Origin: Peromyscus leucopus | Taxonomy: Eukaryota; Chordata; Mammalia; Rodentia; Cricetidae | Assembly (NCBI RefSeq): GCF_004664715.2 | Contig: NC_051069.1 | Location: 1,926,001 to 1,990,000 of the forward strand | Direction of reading: 5' to 3' | Length of the DNA: 64,000 nt | Part shown: piece by piece, positions 33,666 through 44,580 of the stretch | Numbering within the stretch: position 1 is the first letter of the stretch | Layout: every line of letters begins with the position of its first letter | Position numbers and translations under genes: made by a program | The notes under the pieces: model-generated | Database searches by the model: none | Told to the model about the DNA's origin: nothing | The model's input: the letters and a program-made list of their open reading frames with translations, nothing else

Positions 33666-34535
33666 CAAAATTTTTAAATCTTTATTTTTACAATAACTAA
33701 CCTGAAACTAGGCCACACAATTCATCAAGCAGCTAACTTACTCCTAATTGTATCACATCCCAATCACTCAACATAGACACCAACTTTATTCCATAGTATT
33801 CTGCCTCCTAGTAATGGCCCAGAATATGAATAATGCAAGTCCAGGTCATTATGGTCCAGTTAGCAAGGGCCTTCCTGCCATTTAAAACTCAAAGATCAGA
33901 TTGTTTTCCCCAACTAGTCTTTGAAATGGTAAGTTCACAATTTGCATATAACCAAGGGTACCAGGCAATCTGGAACTAAAGAGATTAATTCCAACATGTT
34001 AAATTAACAAAATCAAAAACAATTGTTTTTGTCTCTCAAACCTAATTCCTAAATCATTCTCTTTTACCTCACAAACTTCCCCAGCTAGCTAGGTGACATC
34101 TCTACAGCTTCATCAAATTTCACTTCACTTGCAACTACAATACATAACTGGAACTGTATTTTTACATCCTGGCATTTTATCCACTCTGGTAAATTTAGTA
34201 TTTTTTACTTTTCTTCTCATTCAAACTGCAGCTTCATAACTCCTACCAATTACAGATACCCAACAATTCTTGGTTCTTACTGGAGACCTTGCTCATTAAT
34301 TAGTTGGAACTACAGTAGATTCAGGATGAATTCTTTTGGTAGCAAAGGCAGATCACATTATCTGAGGCTGTCCTCATATGTGTTTTTTCAACCTACCTGG
34401 ATCAGAACTATGCCCACAAGTACTAACTCAATACCATCTCATTGTTGGAGACTAGGAATCCAACTGATAGAAATTATTGCAGCTTCCCCCTTCTCATTGA
34501 CATGGCTTCCTTATCCCTAGTATAAAAACTGACAA
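33666..34535. other. Unassigned intronic sequence
   Basis: About 870 bases with no recognised repeat or gene. Confidence 0.55.
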
Positions 34536-34559
34536 CTGGGGGATGTGGGTGGGGGATGG

Positions 34560-34862
34560 GGAAAGGGCTCTGTGAATGAGAACACTTGTCAAAACATGAG
34601 GACCTGAGTTTAAATCTCCAGCAGACAAACAGAAATCTGGGTGTGGATACTCACACCTCTAATTCCTCTGTTAGTGGGTACACACAGGTAAACCCCAGGA
34701 GCTCTCTGACCAGCCAGCCTAGCTAAAAAAGCAAACTTCTGCTTCAGTGAGAGACCCTGTTCCAAGGAATAAGGTGAAGCACAATACAGGATGGCATGCG
34801 GAGTTCTTCTCTGGCCTCTGCAAGGTGCTTACACCAACATAATCACAGGCATACACCACATA
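34560..34862 (+). mobile_element. Composite SINE (B4/RSINE type)
   Basis: GAGGACCTGAGTTTAAATCTC, GACCAGCCAGCCTAGC and CAGTGAGAGACCCTGTTCC. Confidence 0.7.
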
Positions 34863-34967
34863 GAGTAAACAAATAAATGGATAAATAACCTTCTTAAAAA
34901 CACTGACATCTGGATTAGTCGGCATTACCACCACTAGAACAAGCCAGACTTTGTTCATGCACAGTCT

Positions 34968-35084
34968 GAGTACAACTTGCAGGAGTCAGTTCTTTCCCTG
35001 TGTAGATTCTGGGGGGGTCTGACTCAAGTTCTTAGACTGGAAGGCAGGCACCTTTATCCATCTGAACCATCTTGCTGTCCCCCA
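34968..35084 (-). mobile_element. B3-type SINE, truncated
   Basis: CAGGAGTCAGTTCTTTCCC and CACCTTTATCCATCTGAACC. Confidence 0.72.
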
Positions 35085-35490
35085 AGCCAACTTTTTAGAG
35101 TTTCATGGAAGTGTTACCAAGTATTAAATAAATTAATTCTTCCTTAAACAACAAGAAAAATTTAAATAACCTCGAGGCTCTATCCAACATGTTGCATAAG
35201 CAGCAGACCAAATACAAATCAATTCCTACTATTTGAAGTGTCTGCCTCCATAATTTTGAACTTGGAGCTCCAACTTGAAACCACCATGTATTTCACAGTC
35301 CACAGGGTTTCCTATTTTTACAATTTATCTCCCCAATTAGTAGTCCCACGACCTCTCATGGAAAGACATCAGTTGATATGGACAATAAGTACCCTTTGTT
35401 CTGCTCCCCAACAGTTTCCATATGTGCAAACTATATTGTTGGGATTCACACAGATTTATTTTAAGCTAGACCACTGACAAAATATATCCC
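35085..35490. other. Unassigned intronic sequence
   Basis: Nothing recognised. Confidence 0.5.
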
Positions 35491-35491
35491 C

Positions 35492-35600
35492 ACATGATGG
35501 TATATACCTGTAAGTCCTACTGCTATAGTGTCAAGTGATTACTTGAATCCAGGAGTTTTAAGCCAGCTTGGGCAATACAGTGATTATGTGCTACCTGTAT
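35492..35600 (+). mobile_element. Old B1-type (7SL-derived) monomer
   Basis: TGATTACTTGAATCCAGGAG and AGCCAGCTTGGGCAATACAG keep the older Alu-like wording. Confidence 0.65.
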
Positions 35601-35639
35601 CAACAAAAGGAAAAACAAAAAAAAAACACTAACTTCATA

Positions 35640-35797
35640 GGACTGGAGAGATGGTTCAGTGGTTAAGAGCACTGGCTGCTCTTCCACAGGACCCAGGTTC
35701 AATTCCCAGCACCCACTTACAACTTTTTTTTAACTCCAGTTCTGGGGGATCTGACACCTTCACGCCAATGCACATAAAATAAAAGTTAAATAAATTA
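35640..35797 (+). mobile_element. B2-superfamily SINE (B3A type), internally deleted
   Basis: GACTGGAGAGATGGTTCAGTG intact; the 3' half has lost about 50 bases. Confidence 0.87.
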
Positions 35798-35860
35798 TTT
35801 TTTTAAAAAACACCACCAACTTTAGCAAAATTTTTCTAAACATTATAATTAAAAGACTGG

Positions 35861-36070
35861 GCTGTGGATGCAGCTCAGTGGGAGAGCATTATGACCTGGG
35901 TTCAGTCTCTAACACCAAAGAGAAAAAAAAGAGTAGGGGCAGGGGACCCTTACCTGGGCCTACTATAATCCTAGCTACGCACACCATTGAGAAAAATTAT
36001 AAATTTAAGGTTTGCTTGGTCTCCAGACTGAGTCCAAGACCAGCCTGATCAATTTAATGAAACCTTGTCT
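35861..36070 (+). mobile_element. B4 SINE (ID + B1)
   Basis: GGATGCAGCTCAGTGGGAGAG head, then CTACTATAATCCTAGCTACG body. Confidence 0.65.
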
Positions 36071-36088
36071 CCAAATTAATCATAAAAA

Positions 36089-36224
36089 AGGGCCAGTGAA
36101 ATGGCTTAGAAACTAAAGCCTAACAACCTGAGCTCAATTCCCAGAATCTACAAGTAGGCGAGAACTTCTAAATGTTGTCCTCTGACCTCATAAGTGACAT
36201 GTGCATGCAAATAACTATGTGCAT

Positions 36225-36274
<50 letters not shown>
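36089..36274 (+). mobile_element. B3-type SINE with (CA)n tail
   Basis: CAACCTGAGCTCAATTCCCAG and TTGTCCTCTGACCTCATAAG; pure CA from 36227. Confidence 0.85.
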
Positions 36275-36280
<6 letters not shown>

Positions 36281-36314
36281 GATAAATCATTTTTTAAAAT
36301 TCAAATATTAAAAA

Positions 36315-36395
36315 GAGTTGGGGATATAATGCTCAGTAGTGGAATGTTTTCCTAGCAGAAGCAAAGTTGTCCAATCCTCAATATTGAGAAAAAAG
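36315..36395 (+). mobile_element. ID SINE, diverged
   Basis: AGTTGGGGATATAATGCTCAG and CAATCCTCAATATTGAG. Confidence 0.58.
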
Positions 36396-36399
36396 GGTA

Positions 36400-37004
36400 A
36401 AAAAGAAAAGAAAGAAGAAATGCAACTTTAATACAAATAGAATAACAGAGTTACTCTAGCACAGCCCTAGCAGTAAATAACTAAAACAATATGGAAGCTT
36501 CTACCATCCAGCTTTTACTGAATTTCCTTTAAGTAGAGCAAACACATTTTCTCAATTTGCAGTTTATATTGCTATAGGGAATATTATAATAAACATTTTA
36601 AAGTACGTTTAAATTCCTATCAACAATCTAGTAAATTAGTTTAAAGCTACAGTATTCACCATTCAGACCCAGGACATGATTGATCTATCTATGACTAAAT
36701 CAATGAGCATAATATTTGCTAAGCCTTCCAGGTTATTTATGGTTTTTCTTCCCATTCTAGCCCCCTCACTTTAACTAACACATGTGTACCATATCCCAAC
36801 TGTTCAGAAACTAAACAAGGCAACCTCAGTGATAAACTCTACAATAATACCAAACATACATTTAAAAAAAGATAAAACTACCAAAGTCATCTACTTTATC
36901 CCATAGAAAAGTCAGAACTTGCACTTTGCATGCAAGTGCTAAGTACATCTATTCAGTTTTCTCATAGTGGGGGAAAAAGAAGCTAATTTCAGATGATAAC
37001 CCGG
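36400..37004. other. Unassigned intronic sequence
   Basis: AT-rich, nothing recognised. Confidence 0.5.
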
Positions 37005-37120
37005 CTAAGACATGGTGGCACACACCTGTAATCCCAACACTCCAGAGGCAGAGGTAGGAGGATGAAGAGCTCCAGGCCAGCCTGGACTATGTGGTGATTC
37101 AGGACAGCATAGACTTCATT
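37005..37120 (+). mobile_element. B1 SINE, truncated
   Basis: GGCACACACCTGTAATCCCAA and CTCCAGGCCAGCCTGGAC. Confidence 0.82.
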
Positions 37121-37415
37121 CGTAAGAGCACATCTATCCTCCACTCACCCTAAAAATAACACCCTCAAATTTCACAAGGAAACCTAACCGAAAGGTTATA
37201 TGACCAAAACTATATACAATACTAAAAAGCATAATCAATTACACTAACTTCAAATGAATAATGAACATGCCATTTCAATAGTTTCTGGAAGAAAAAAAAA
37301 AAACAGAAGCTACAAGAAAGCCCCCTTCCCTATCATTTTTTCTCATTTAAGAAAAGACTGAATTTAGTCTGTTTTAGACAGTAAACATGTAATGTATTTT
37401 AGAATGCTATTATCT

Positions 37416-37628
37416 AGGGGTTGAAGAGATGGCTTAGTGGTTCAAAGTACTGACTGGTCTTTCAGAGAACTCAAGTTTAATTCCCAGCATCAGCATGATG
37501 GCTCACACTGTCTGTAATCTCAGTTCTAGAGGAATCTAACACCCTCTTCTGGTCTTGGCAGGCACCAAGCACACATGTGGTATATAAGCATACCTGCAGG
37601 CAAAACACTCACACACATAAAATAAATA
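37416..37628 (+). mobile_element. B2-superfamily SINE (B3A type)
   Basis: GGGGTTGAAGAGATGGCTTAG start and CACACACATAAAATAAAT end. Confidence 0.88.
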
Positions 37629-37700
37629 TTTTTTAAAAACAAAGTTTATTTCAATTAAAATTTAAAAAGCAGAAAAGAATATGGGGGGGGGGCTGTTTGT

Positions 37701-37849
37701 GTCCTTTTGGTTTTTGAGACAGGGTTGTGTTATGCAGCTCTGGCTGTCCCAGAACTCACTCTGTAGACCAGACTGGCTTTGAACTCACAGAGATCCACCT
37801 GCCTCCACCTCCTGAGTGCTGGGATTAAAGACATGTGCCACCACCACCC
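37701..37849 (-). mobile_element. B1 SINE
   Basis: CCTCCTGAGTGCTGGGATTAA and TTTTTGAGACAGGGTTGTG. Confidence 0.92.
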
Positions 37850-37871
37850 AAAGAAAGAAAGTTTTTATATA

Positions 37872-37985
37872 GTCTGGCATAGTGGAATTCACCTGTCATC
37901 CCAACACTGAGTAAACTAAGGCAGGAGACTATAAATTTGAGAACAGTGTGGGCCATACAGTGAGACCCTGTTTCAAGAAGGAAAA
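37872..37985 (+). mobile_element. B1-like fragment
   Basis: CTGTCATCCCAACACTGAG and CAGTGAGACCCTGTTTC. Confidence 0.68.
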
Positions 37986-38012
37986 GAAAAATCAAATCAA
38001 AAGGCAGGTATG

Positions 38013-38158
38013 GCCGGGCGGTGGTGGCGCACGCCTTTAATCCCAGCACTCGGGAGGCAGAGGCAGGTGGATCTCTGTGAGTTCGAGGCCAGCCTGGTCT
38101 CCAAAGAGAGTTCCAGGAAAGGCGCAAAGCTACACAGAGAAACCCTGTCTCGAAAAAC

Positions 38159-38199
<41 letters not shown>
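38013..38199 (+). mobile_element. Young B1 SINE
   Basis: The most intact B1 in the window: near-consensus body, A-tail of about 40, and target duplication AAGGCAGGTATGG on both sides (38001-38013, 38200-38212). Confidence 0.96.
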
Positions 38200-38205
<6 letters not shown>

Positions 38206-38272
38206 GGTATGGAGGTACAGACAGCAGTGGGTTAGAACTTTAGCCCTTGAGATTTCTCAGTTGAGGTAAGTT

Positions 38273-38475
38273 GGCCTGGTGGTACAGACCTAATCCCACC
38301 TACTCAGAAGGATCCCCAGCTCAAGGCTAGCCTAGGACTTAGTGAGACACTGTCTAAAACAAAGAAGTGAGGTGGGCAGGGGAGTTAGGGGAGACTGGGT
38401 ATGTAATTCAGTAGTAGAGTAAGTACTTGCCCAGCCATTTGGGAAGCCCTAGATCCAATTTCCAGTACCTAAAAC
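38273..38475 (+). mobile_element. B1 fragment followed by ID SINE
   Basis: B1-like GCCTGGTGGTACAGACCTAAT to 38360, then ID-like AGTAGTAGAGTAAGTACTTG from 38383. Confidence 0.62.
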
Positions 38476-39190
38476 AAAAGCCCACTAACTTGTGTTTGAA
38501 TATTTCACCACTTAGCAGACACTAAAAAATTAAGCCTACATTTGTTTAGCTTTCATAAACGTTTAAAGAAGAAACTCCTAAACAGTATTAGATGCATGAT
38601 GAACATCAAAGAAATGTCCTTTGCACTCCCCAATCCAACCCTTTAGGTTAAAGTCCTTAGGAAAAAGAGATCCAATAATACACAGTATACAGAGGTCTGG
38701 AGCAAGTTATTAAGAGCACACCAGAAACAAAGGAATGCCTACCATGCCCATTCCCTTCAACCCTGCCAACAGAGGTCTTGTACACAGACACAAGGGACAC
38801 TGCTAATGTTGGGAATGACTTGAAACTGGCCTTGTTTAGGTGACAGAGTGTGCTGGACTCTCAAACTCTAGTTAAAAAGATAAAAAGTCAAAGTTCCTTA
38901 GAGGCAAAGACAAAAAGACCCTATCTTTCTATACTCCTACTTGCTGGCAGAAGTTGGAAAAAAACAGTTCAAGCTTAAGCATTGATACTTTAAATTCTTT
39001 GGACTAAGTGTCCAGAAAGTTTGTTTCTGTAGAACATGTATCATACAAAGCAAAGCATTTACACCAGATTTTTAAATTAAAACACACACACACACACTGA
39101 AGTTTATTGCATGAATGACTTCATCAAGACAAACATGACAGGATTAATTTGTTGCTATAACTAATACCTTCTGAGTTCTCGAGCACACAA
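38476..39190. other. Unassigned intronic sequence
   Basis: Nothing recognised beyond a short (CA)n at 39082-39097. Confidence 0.5.
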
Positions 39191-39197
39191 AATAATT

Positions 39198-39342
39198 TTT
39201 TGTTTGTTTGTTTGATTCTCTATGTAACCCTGGCTGTCCTGGAACTCACTCTGTAGACCAGGCTAGCCTTGAACTCAGGGATTTGCCTGCCTCTCTCTGC
39301 CTCCCAAGTGCTGGGATTAAAGGTGTGCATCATCATTACCCA
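39198..39342 (-). mobile_element. B1 SINE
   Basis: CAAGTGCTGGGATTAAAGGTG and AGGCTAGCCTTGAACTCAGG. Confidence 0.92.
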
Positions 39343-39423
39343 CAAAATAATTTTTCAAAAGAAGGTAAAGACCTTAACATTTCCATATTTGTATGCTTAA
39401 AAGTAACAGTCAGCCCTGTATAA

Positions 39424-39515
39424 AGGCCTGCACCTGTAGTCCCAGCTACTACAAAGGAAGGATTATCACTTGGGCCTAGGAGTTACAGTGCAGCAACATA
39501 ATCTGTCTGTATCTT
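39424..39515 (+). mobile_element. Old B1-type (7SL-derived) monomer
   Basis: CACCTGTAGTCCCAGCTAC and TTGGGCCTAGGAGTTAC. Confidence 0.65.
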
Positions 39516-39599
39516 AAAAATCACAAATACAGAAAAATTCTTTGGTTAATCAGAATAATGCCAATAAATTCCTAACTTATCTCCAAATGACTTTAATAT

Positions 39600-39786
39600 T
39601 TTACTTATTATTGTGTGTGGCATACATGTGTGAGTGTGAGCATGAGGAAGCATGGCATGCATGTGGAGGTCAGAGGGCAATCTTCAGGGAGTTGGTTCTC
39701 TCCTTCAACCAAAGGAGAGGGGCTAGAACTCAGGTAGATGGGTTTTCAAAGCAAGGGCTACCACCTACTGAGTCATTTTGCTAGGA
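39600..39786 (-). mobile_element. B3-type SINE
   Basis: GTGGAGGTCAGAGGGCAATC and GGGAGTTGGTTCTCTCCTTC. Confidence 0.82.
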
Positions 39787-41499
39787 CACAAGTAACTTTT
39801 AGAAGCATTTTGTATGTATGTTTTAGTACTTCCATAGAGACATTTCATAAACTAAAAATGCCACAGTATCTTTCTACAAATAAAACTTAGGGCAGGACAA
39901 CTGCTAATACAGAAGGGGAAACTAGAAAAGTTTGTTTTATGTTTTAAACATTTTATTGCCTCCTTCCGGCTTTCCATCCCTCACATAAGTGGAGTAAGAA
40001 AAATTTCACACACAGCAGTGATTAACAAACAGGCTAGATGAAAGCAACCAACTGAGTTCAGTTGCACTTAAACATTCACACCTTAACGCTCTCTGTACTT
40101 CTACAGCCTACCCTAACCTTACATTCAACTTTCCCATGCACTAAAGCCAACATCTACTCAGCCTGAACGCACACTAGCCTACAAAGCATCACAAAAACCT
40201 ACAAACTTAGCTATACTTGGCTCAGAGTAGACAAAAAACAACATATAGTACAATAAATTACAAATAAATACAGGAGGAGTGTTTTGGGTTTTTTTGTTTG
40301 TTTGCCTTAACGTGGGGGGGGGTCTGAACCCAAAGCCTTGCATGGCCTTGCTACCCACATTACAATCTTGCTATCAATACTTCAGTGAAGCTTTGGTGTT
40401 TTTATTTTTTAAGTTTATAGCAGAAGCACAGTGAAAACTGGCCTTTGAACCATAACTTATTGCAGTAAGACACTCCAGAGTTCTGAATAAAAGTCTTCAC
40501 CCACAATGATTATGCTGTTCATTTACTTTTCCCCCCAAGCATCAGACTACACTGGTTTTAGTTTTCCTTAATAAAAGGCATTTTATATACTACTTATCAA
40601 AGTGTCTTACTTCTGATTACCTCATAGAGAACAGTGTCTAATTCCTGACCATAATCACAAAAAGTGAAAATACCCAGCCAGGGTTGCAAACTATGTTTCA
40701 ACAAGAAATACAAATGTTAAAGAGGCTCTTTACAGACAGTCTGTAACTTGGTTCTTTAAAAAAAAAAAGGGGGGGGGAGAAGAAAGAAAAGAAGAAGAAA
40801 AAGGAGAAGAGAAAGAAAAAAAGCATCTACTAGTGGCTATCAGGTGAAATGTGTGCCTAATAAATGAATAGTACAAATGACAACAGAAGTCTGAGTACAC
40901 AAAACCAACTTCAGAGTAAGCAGAACGGACAGACACAGGCCCTGCGGTTGTAAGTCAACGAGACAAAGGGAAGAACACGAACAATACACCACAGAAAACA
41001 CTAGGATATTCCCTAAATTATCAAATTAGGCTGCAGACAGCCATCCAAAGCACTCCTGCATGTTTTGGTTTTGGTTTTTGTTCTGTTTTCAATTCAACAC
41101 TTTTAAGCTAAGCTCGATCAGGATACTTGGGCGGCAAGTCAGCTCACCTAAAAAGTAAAGCACTTTCTCCTAAGAACAAAATAAGAATGCCTGTCCTAGG
41201 AAACCCTGGGAATGAGAAGTCCCTCCAACTCGACGCATCAAGAAAACGGCCGACTTTAAGCAACGGCGAGCTCCAATTTGCTGGGGGAGGGAGCACAGTT
41301 TTGACAATCCTCTGACTCCGCGGTGCGTCTGCTCCACCTGAGTTTAAGCAAACTCTGCAAGTTGGGTCGCCCAGGAAGGGTAGGTCTCGCTTCTCTAAGG
41401 AACTCAAATCAGACAGACGGAGGGATCGAAGAGCATCCTAAAACGTCCTCCTAAGTCAACTAAAGCCTTTCCCCAGGGCGACAGAGGAGCCACACCGAC
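39787..41499. other. Unassigned intron 1 sequence up to the CpG island
   Basis: Mostly repeat-poor. Contains a G-run with AG-rich tract (40759-40820) and a GTTT-rich piece at 40290-40306. This is the kind of position where intronic enhancers of CpG-island genes lie, but no specific motif is claimed. Confidence 0.5.
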
Positions 41500-42084
41500 A
41501 CGCACACACAGACACACACACTCCGGCGCGCTGACTGCAAACACTCCGACCCGAGCGCCATGGGGAGGGAAGGCGCCCGAGTGGGACACGCACACCACCG
41601 ACGCCCGACACCCGGCCCGGATCGGCTCGGGGTCGCCGCGCTCGCTCGCTCGCTCGCTTCCAGAACAATGCACGCGCCGCGCTGCGCTGCCAACCTCGCA
41701 AGTTGCTGCGAGTCTGCGCGGTCCAAGGGCTCGGACCCGGGCAGGGCTGAGGTGGCGGAGGAGTGCGCGAGGGCGGCCGGCCTGGGCTCCGCGGCTCCCG
41801 GCAAAGCGGCGCGACAAGCTGGGCTGCTTAGGGCCGCCCGGCCGTGGGGGCGGGGAAGGCCTGGCCCGGGGCTCCGCAGCCTGCCCGGGCCGCCGGCGGC
41901 GGGAGCGCGGTCGGGGCGCGCGGGGGACAATAGCGCACGGGGAGCGCGGCTCGGGGTCGGCTGAGGCGAGCTGAGAGCGCTGACAGACGCTGAGGAGACC
42001 CTGACACGCGCGGCCCGGCTCCGCGACGCTGCGCTCGGCCGGGCCGCCGCTCCGCCGCCGCCGCCGCCCGGGGTCGTGTCTCAC

Positions 42085-42139
42085 CTCCCAGCCCCGCCGC
42101 CCAGGAGAGGAGAAGAATTAACACTGTCAGCAACACCAT
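42085..42139 (-). CDS. Adam10: Adam10 coding exon 1 (signal peptide)
   Basis: ADAM10 is a membrane-anchored zinc metalloprotease (alpha-secretase, Notch and cadherin sheddase) that matures in the secretory pathway and acts at the cell surface. This exon gives the start codon at 42139-42137 and residues 1-18 plus the first base of codon 19: MVLLTVLILLLSWAAGLG, a typical hydrophobic signal peptide. The start has A at -3 and G at +4, and an in-frame TAA lies 30 bases upstream, so no longer in-frame N-terminus is possible. The exon ends in GGGAG followed by the donor GTGAGA. Its phase (one base of a Gly codon) matches exon 2 exactly. Compared with the human protein as I remember it, residue 5 is Thr rather than Arg and residue 17 is Leu rather than Met. 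The remaining exons lie beyond the left edge. Confidence 0.96.
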
Positions 42140-42560
42140 CTTCCGCGGCCGCCGCCTCCTCACGGGTTAACCGCGGTGCATCGATCCTGAGGGAGCCGCG
42201 ACCGGCGCTGGGTCCCGACGAGCCTCCTCCGGCAGCTGCACCGGCGAAGCGCCTCCCTCTCGCTCCACTTCAGGGGCCCAGCCGCGCGCCCCGCTCCGCC
42301 AAAACAGGGCCCTCCCTCCCCCTCGGCCTCTTCCTTCCTCCCTTCCCCGCTTCCCTGCCCTCGCTCTCCGCCTGGTCTCGGCCCCTTCCCTGAGCCGCGG
42401 CCCTCCGCCTCCTTCCTCGCCACGTGACGCGCCGGCGCCCAATGCGCCCGCGAGGCCGCGCCCCTGCCTCCCGCCCCGCCCTGCTCCCCCCGGCGCCCCG
42501 GGAGAGCGCGCATGCGTGCCGAGACGGGCGCCCCGGCCGCTAGGCCCCGCCGCTACTTCC
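42140..42560 (-). other. Adam10: Adam10 5' untranslated region (approximate extent)
   Basis: GC-rich leader upstream of the Adam10 start codon. The transcription start is inferred: the human leader is about 440 nt, which would put it near 42560-42585. The leader holds a G-rich run (42461-42491), an E-box CACGTG (42421-42426), and two upstream ATGs on the sense strand. The ATG at 42513 opens a frame of about 117 codons that ends at 42160. The ATG at 42181 opens a four-codon frame MHRG ending at 42167. Both have weak start contexts. Long GC-rich leaders in this gene are known to repress translation. Confidence 0.75.
42461..42491 (-). promoter_or_regulatory. G-quadruplex-forming run in Adam10 5' UTR
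   Basis: On the sense (minus) strand this stretch has G-tracts of 6, 3, 4, 3 and 4 with short loops: GGGGGG, AGCA, GGG, C, GGGG, C, GGG, AGGCA, GGGG. A G-quadruplex in the human ADAM10 leader has been shown to inhibit translation. Position (about 350 nt before the ATG) and tract pattern are those expected of its orthologue. Confidence 0.8.
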
Positions 42561-42650
42561 TGTCCGCGGACGGAGAGCTGGGATTGGCCTTGTAGGGCGG
42601 GGCGTCCCGTGGCCCCGCCCACCGCCCCGGGCGGGAGCGCTCTTTTCCTT
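42500..42650 (-). promoter_or_regulatory. Adam10 core promoter motifs
   Basis: TATA-less CpG-island promoter. Visible sites: an NRF1-like palindrome GCGCATGCGTGC (42508-42519), an ETS core (CTTCCT on plus, 42557-42562), a CCAAT box on the minus strand (42587-42583), and GC boxes around 42595-42604 and 42611-42634. Sp1 and USF sites are reported for the human ADAM10 promoter; which sites are used here is not known. Confidence 0.65.
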
Positions 42651-42984
42651 GTGAAAGTGCTGCCCGGTTCTTCCAGCTGTTATGAACTGTCCCTGGGGCT
42701 CGCACCCTAGCCTGGAGCTCTCCGGAGGAACGGCTTTCCGCCTCTCCGCCTCCAGAAAACGAGAGGTTTTCCTTGCTTCTTTATCGGCCTCTCTTGAAGC
42801 TCTGCAGCTGCCAAGTAAACAAAAGCAGTCCCAGCAAGCTCTGATTTTAGCCGCGATAGATAGCAGTGTTGGGGACCTAACTAGGAAAGACCCAACGGAA
42901 AGAAGAGATGCCCTAAGGGGTAGTTTTTCCCGAACCCCTAACAAAATTATGTCACATACTAGGCCTTAGCCTTGGTTTAAAAAA
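42651..42984. other. Sequence upstream of Adam10 promoter
   Basis: GC falls quickly after 42.65 kb. No divergent gene is recognisable; the 95-codon plus frame at 42682-42969 has no supporting feature. Confidence 0.55.

Positions 42985-43035
<51 letters not shown>
42985..43035 (+). repeat. (ATAG)n microsatellite
   Basis: Twelve to thirteen pure ATAG/GATA units, about 400 bases upstream of the Adam10 promoter. Confidence 0.98.
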
Positions 43036-43036
<1 letters not shown>

Positions 43037-44409
43037 AAAGCCAGCGGTCCTTACTCTCCAGCTCAGAAAAATGCCCCTTTGTTAAGTCGTCCAGTCATAT
43101 CGCCTTCAAGCCAACTTCTACAAAGCTGGTATTTGGTTTCTCAGTAACTCACCTTGACTCTTACATTCATATTTCAAGAACTACAATTTCTTGATGACAC
43201 TATTCTTCATCTATTGGGTATTCTGTTTAGGTTGACTCAGAGAATATAGAGTTTATATTATCGATAATAAGAGTAAATTGAAATTCTTTTACTTCTGCCC
43301 TATATATTTCCTACAACCTACATCATAAAGTCCAATGTGGTTCTCTAAATAAAACAAAAGCAAAGGCAAATATACTTATCCCTCCCCCCATCTCCCATCC
43401 CCATCTATCTATCCCAGGCAATCTCTTGACACATTATTTAGCCAAGGATAAACTTGACCTTCTGATCCTCCTGCCTCCCATCTTCCATCGCTGGGATTAT
43501 AGACATGCACCATCTCACCATCTTTAAGGAGTATTCGTATTTTCTTTAGTTGTTTTGAGAAATGAATTATTGTTTTGTTTCACATTACTAGACTCAATAC
43601 TACAGTCCAAAGTTCCCACATCATCATGATCATCCCATCCATTCGTTTCTACTGAGTTATATGAAATTAACACAGAATGACTGAATGTTATTATTTCTTT
43701 TTCCTTTCTTAAAGAATCCACTCTTAGGAAAGTTACCTCGAGACATGTTGCTTACCTCTTACATGTACTTGCTACTTCTCCCTTACAGAAAAGCTGTCAC
43801 AAGTGAAGTTTGGTTTTCAAGTTATTAATCCATCTTTGTGACAAATTTGGTGTTAGACAATACTGTTTATAATCAATTCCAGTAATCATAGGCAAAGAGC
43901 ATTTTCTTTTTAAATTCAAAATAATCACCGAACATTACATCTAAGATGCTGTTTCTTTTCTTTGTAAAACCTGATACCACCACACTCCCACGTCATAACG
44001 AATGACAATTTCATGTTACAATTTTGGACCATTACTTTGCTTGAAGTCTTAATTCCATTACTAACATTTTGCAAGTGAAGAGGACAGTGAAAAATGTAGT
44101 GGGATAAGGTCTGCATCTATACCATCCACCACAGACCTACTTGAGTTTGACTGCCACCCCTGTCATTTATAAGCTCATTGACTTTGGCCAACTTAGTCAA
44201 AACCCTTTGTAACCTCAACATTTCCCTTGTAAAATGAAAATTGCCTTTTGTAACTATTTTTGATGGATTAAATTCAGATTAGTTAACATTGTAAAGCAAT
44301 TGTAAGTACCTAGCAGATAATAATTGTTATATGTTAAATAAAATACATAAATACTACTTTCCTTTCTCAAACAAATATCTAGTGGAAAGCAGTGATTCCT
44401 TTATTTTTA
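43036..44409. other. Mostly unassigned intergenic sequence
   Basis: A diverged reversed B1-like piece lies at about 43415-43522 (TCGCTGGGATTATAGACATG). The rest shows nothing recognisable. Confidence 0.5.
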
Positions 44410-44449
44410 ACGGAGGGGGGGGGTTTGAAGTGGGGGGAGGAACATGGCC

Positions 44450-44580
44450 CAGAATAAGCATGTGGAGGTCAGAGAACAACTTTCTGGAGTCAGCTCTCTC
44501 CTTCCATCTTTATCTGGGTTCTAAGTGACTCAGGTCATCAGGTTTGTTCATCAGGTTTGTGCAGCTAAACTGCTCCAAGA
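44450..44580 (-). mobile_element. B3-type SINE fragment
   Basis: GTGGAGGTCAGAGAACAAC and TTCATCAGGTTTGT duplicated in tandem; a G-run precedes it. Confidence 0.7.

Larger units (their letters stand above)
15655..42084 (-). other. Adam10: Adam10 intron 1
   Basis: 26.4 kb phase-1 intron with GT (42084-42083) and AG (15656-15655) ends. Apart from the CpG-island start it is SINEs, microsatellites and AT-rich sequence. I see no coding exon of another gene inside it. Confidence 0.93.
41500..42650. other. CpG island over Adam10 promoter, exon 1 and intron 1 start
   Basis: CpG dinucleotides are dense from about 41.5 to 42.65 kb, in sharp contrast with the AT-rich flanks. The island includes a short CGCT repeat at 41640-41659 inside the start of intron 1. 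Long open frames here on both strands (for example 41404-42084 minus) reflect GC composition, not coding. Confidence 0.9.

Noticed and set aside
41404..42084. 226-codon minus frame in the Adam10 CpG island
   Set aside because: It lies inside the start of intron 1, is Arg/Pro/Ala-rich from GC composition, and has no recognisable domain.
42139..42163. Possible longer Adam10 N-terminus starting eight codons upstream
   Set aside because: The upstream codon is GTG, not ATG, and an in-frame TAA lies two codons before it.
42167..42622. 151-codon minus frame over the Adam10 promoter
   Set aside because: Begins upstream of the likely transcription start and is Gly/Arg-rich; composition artefact.
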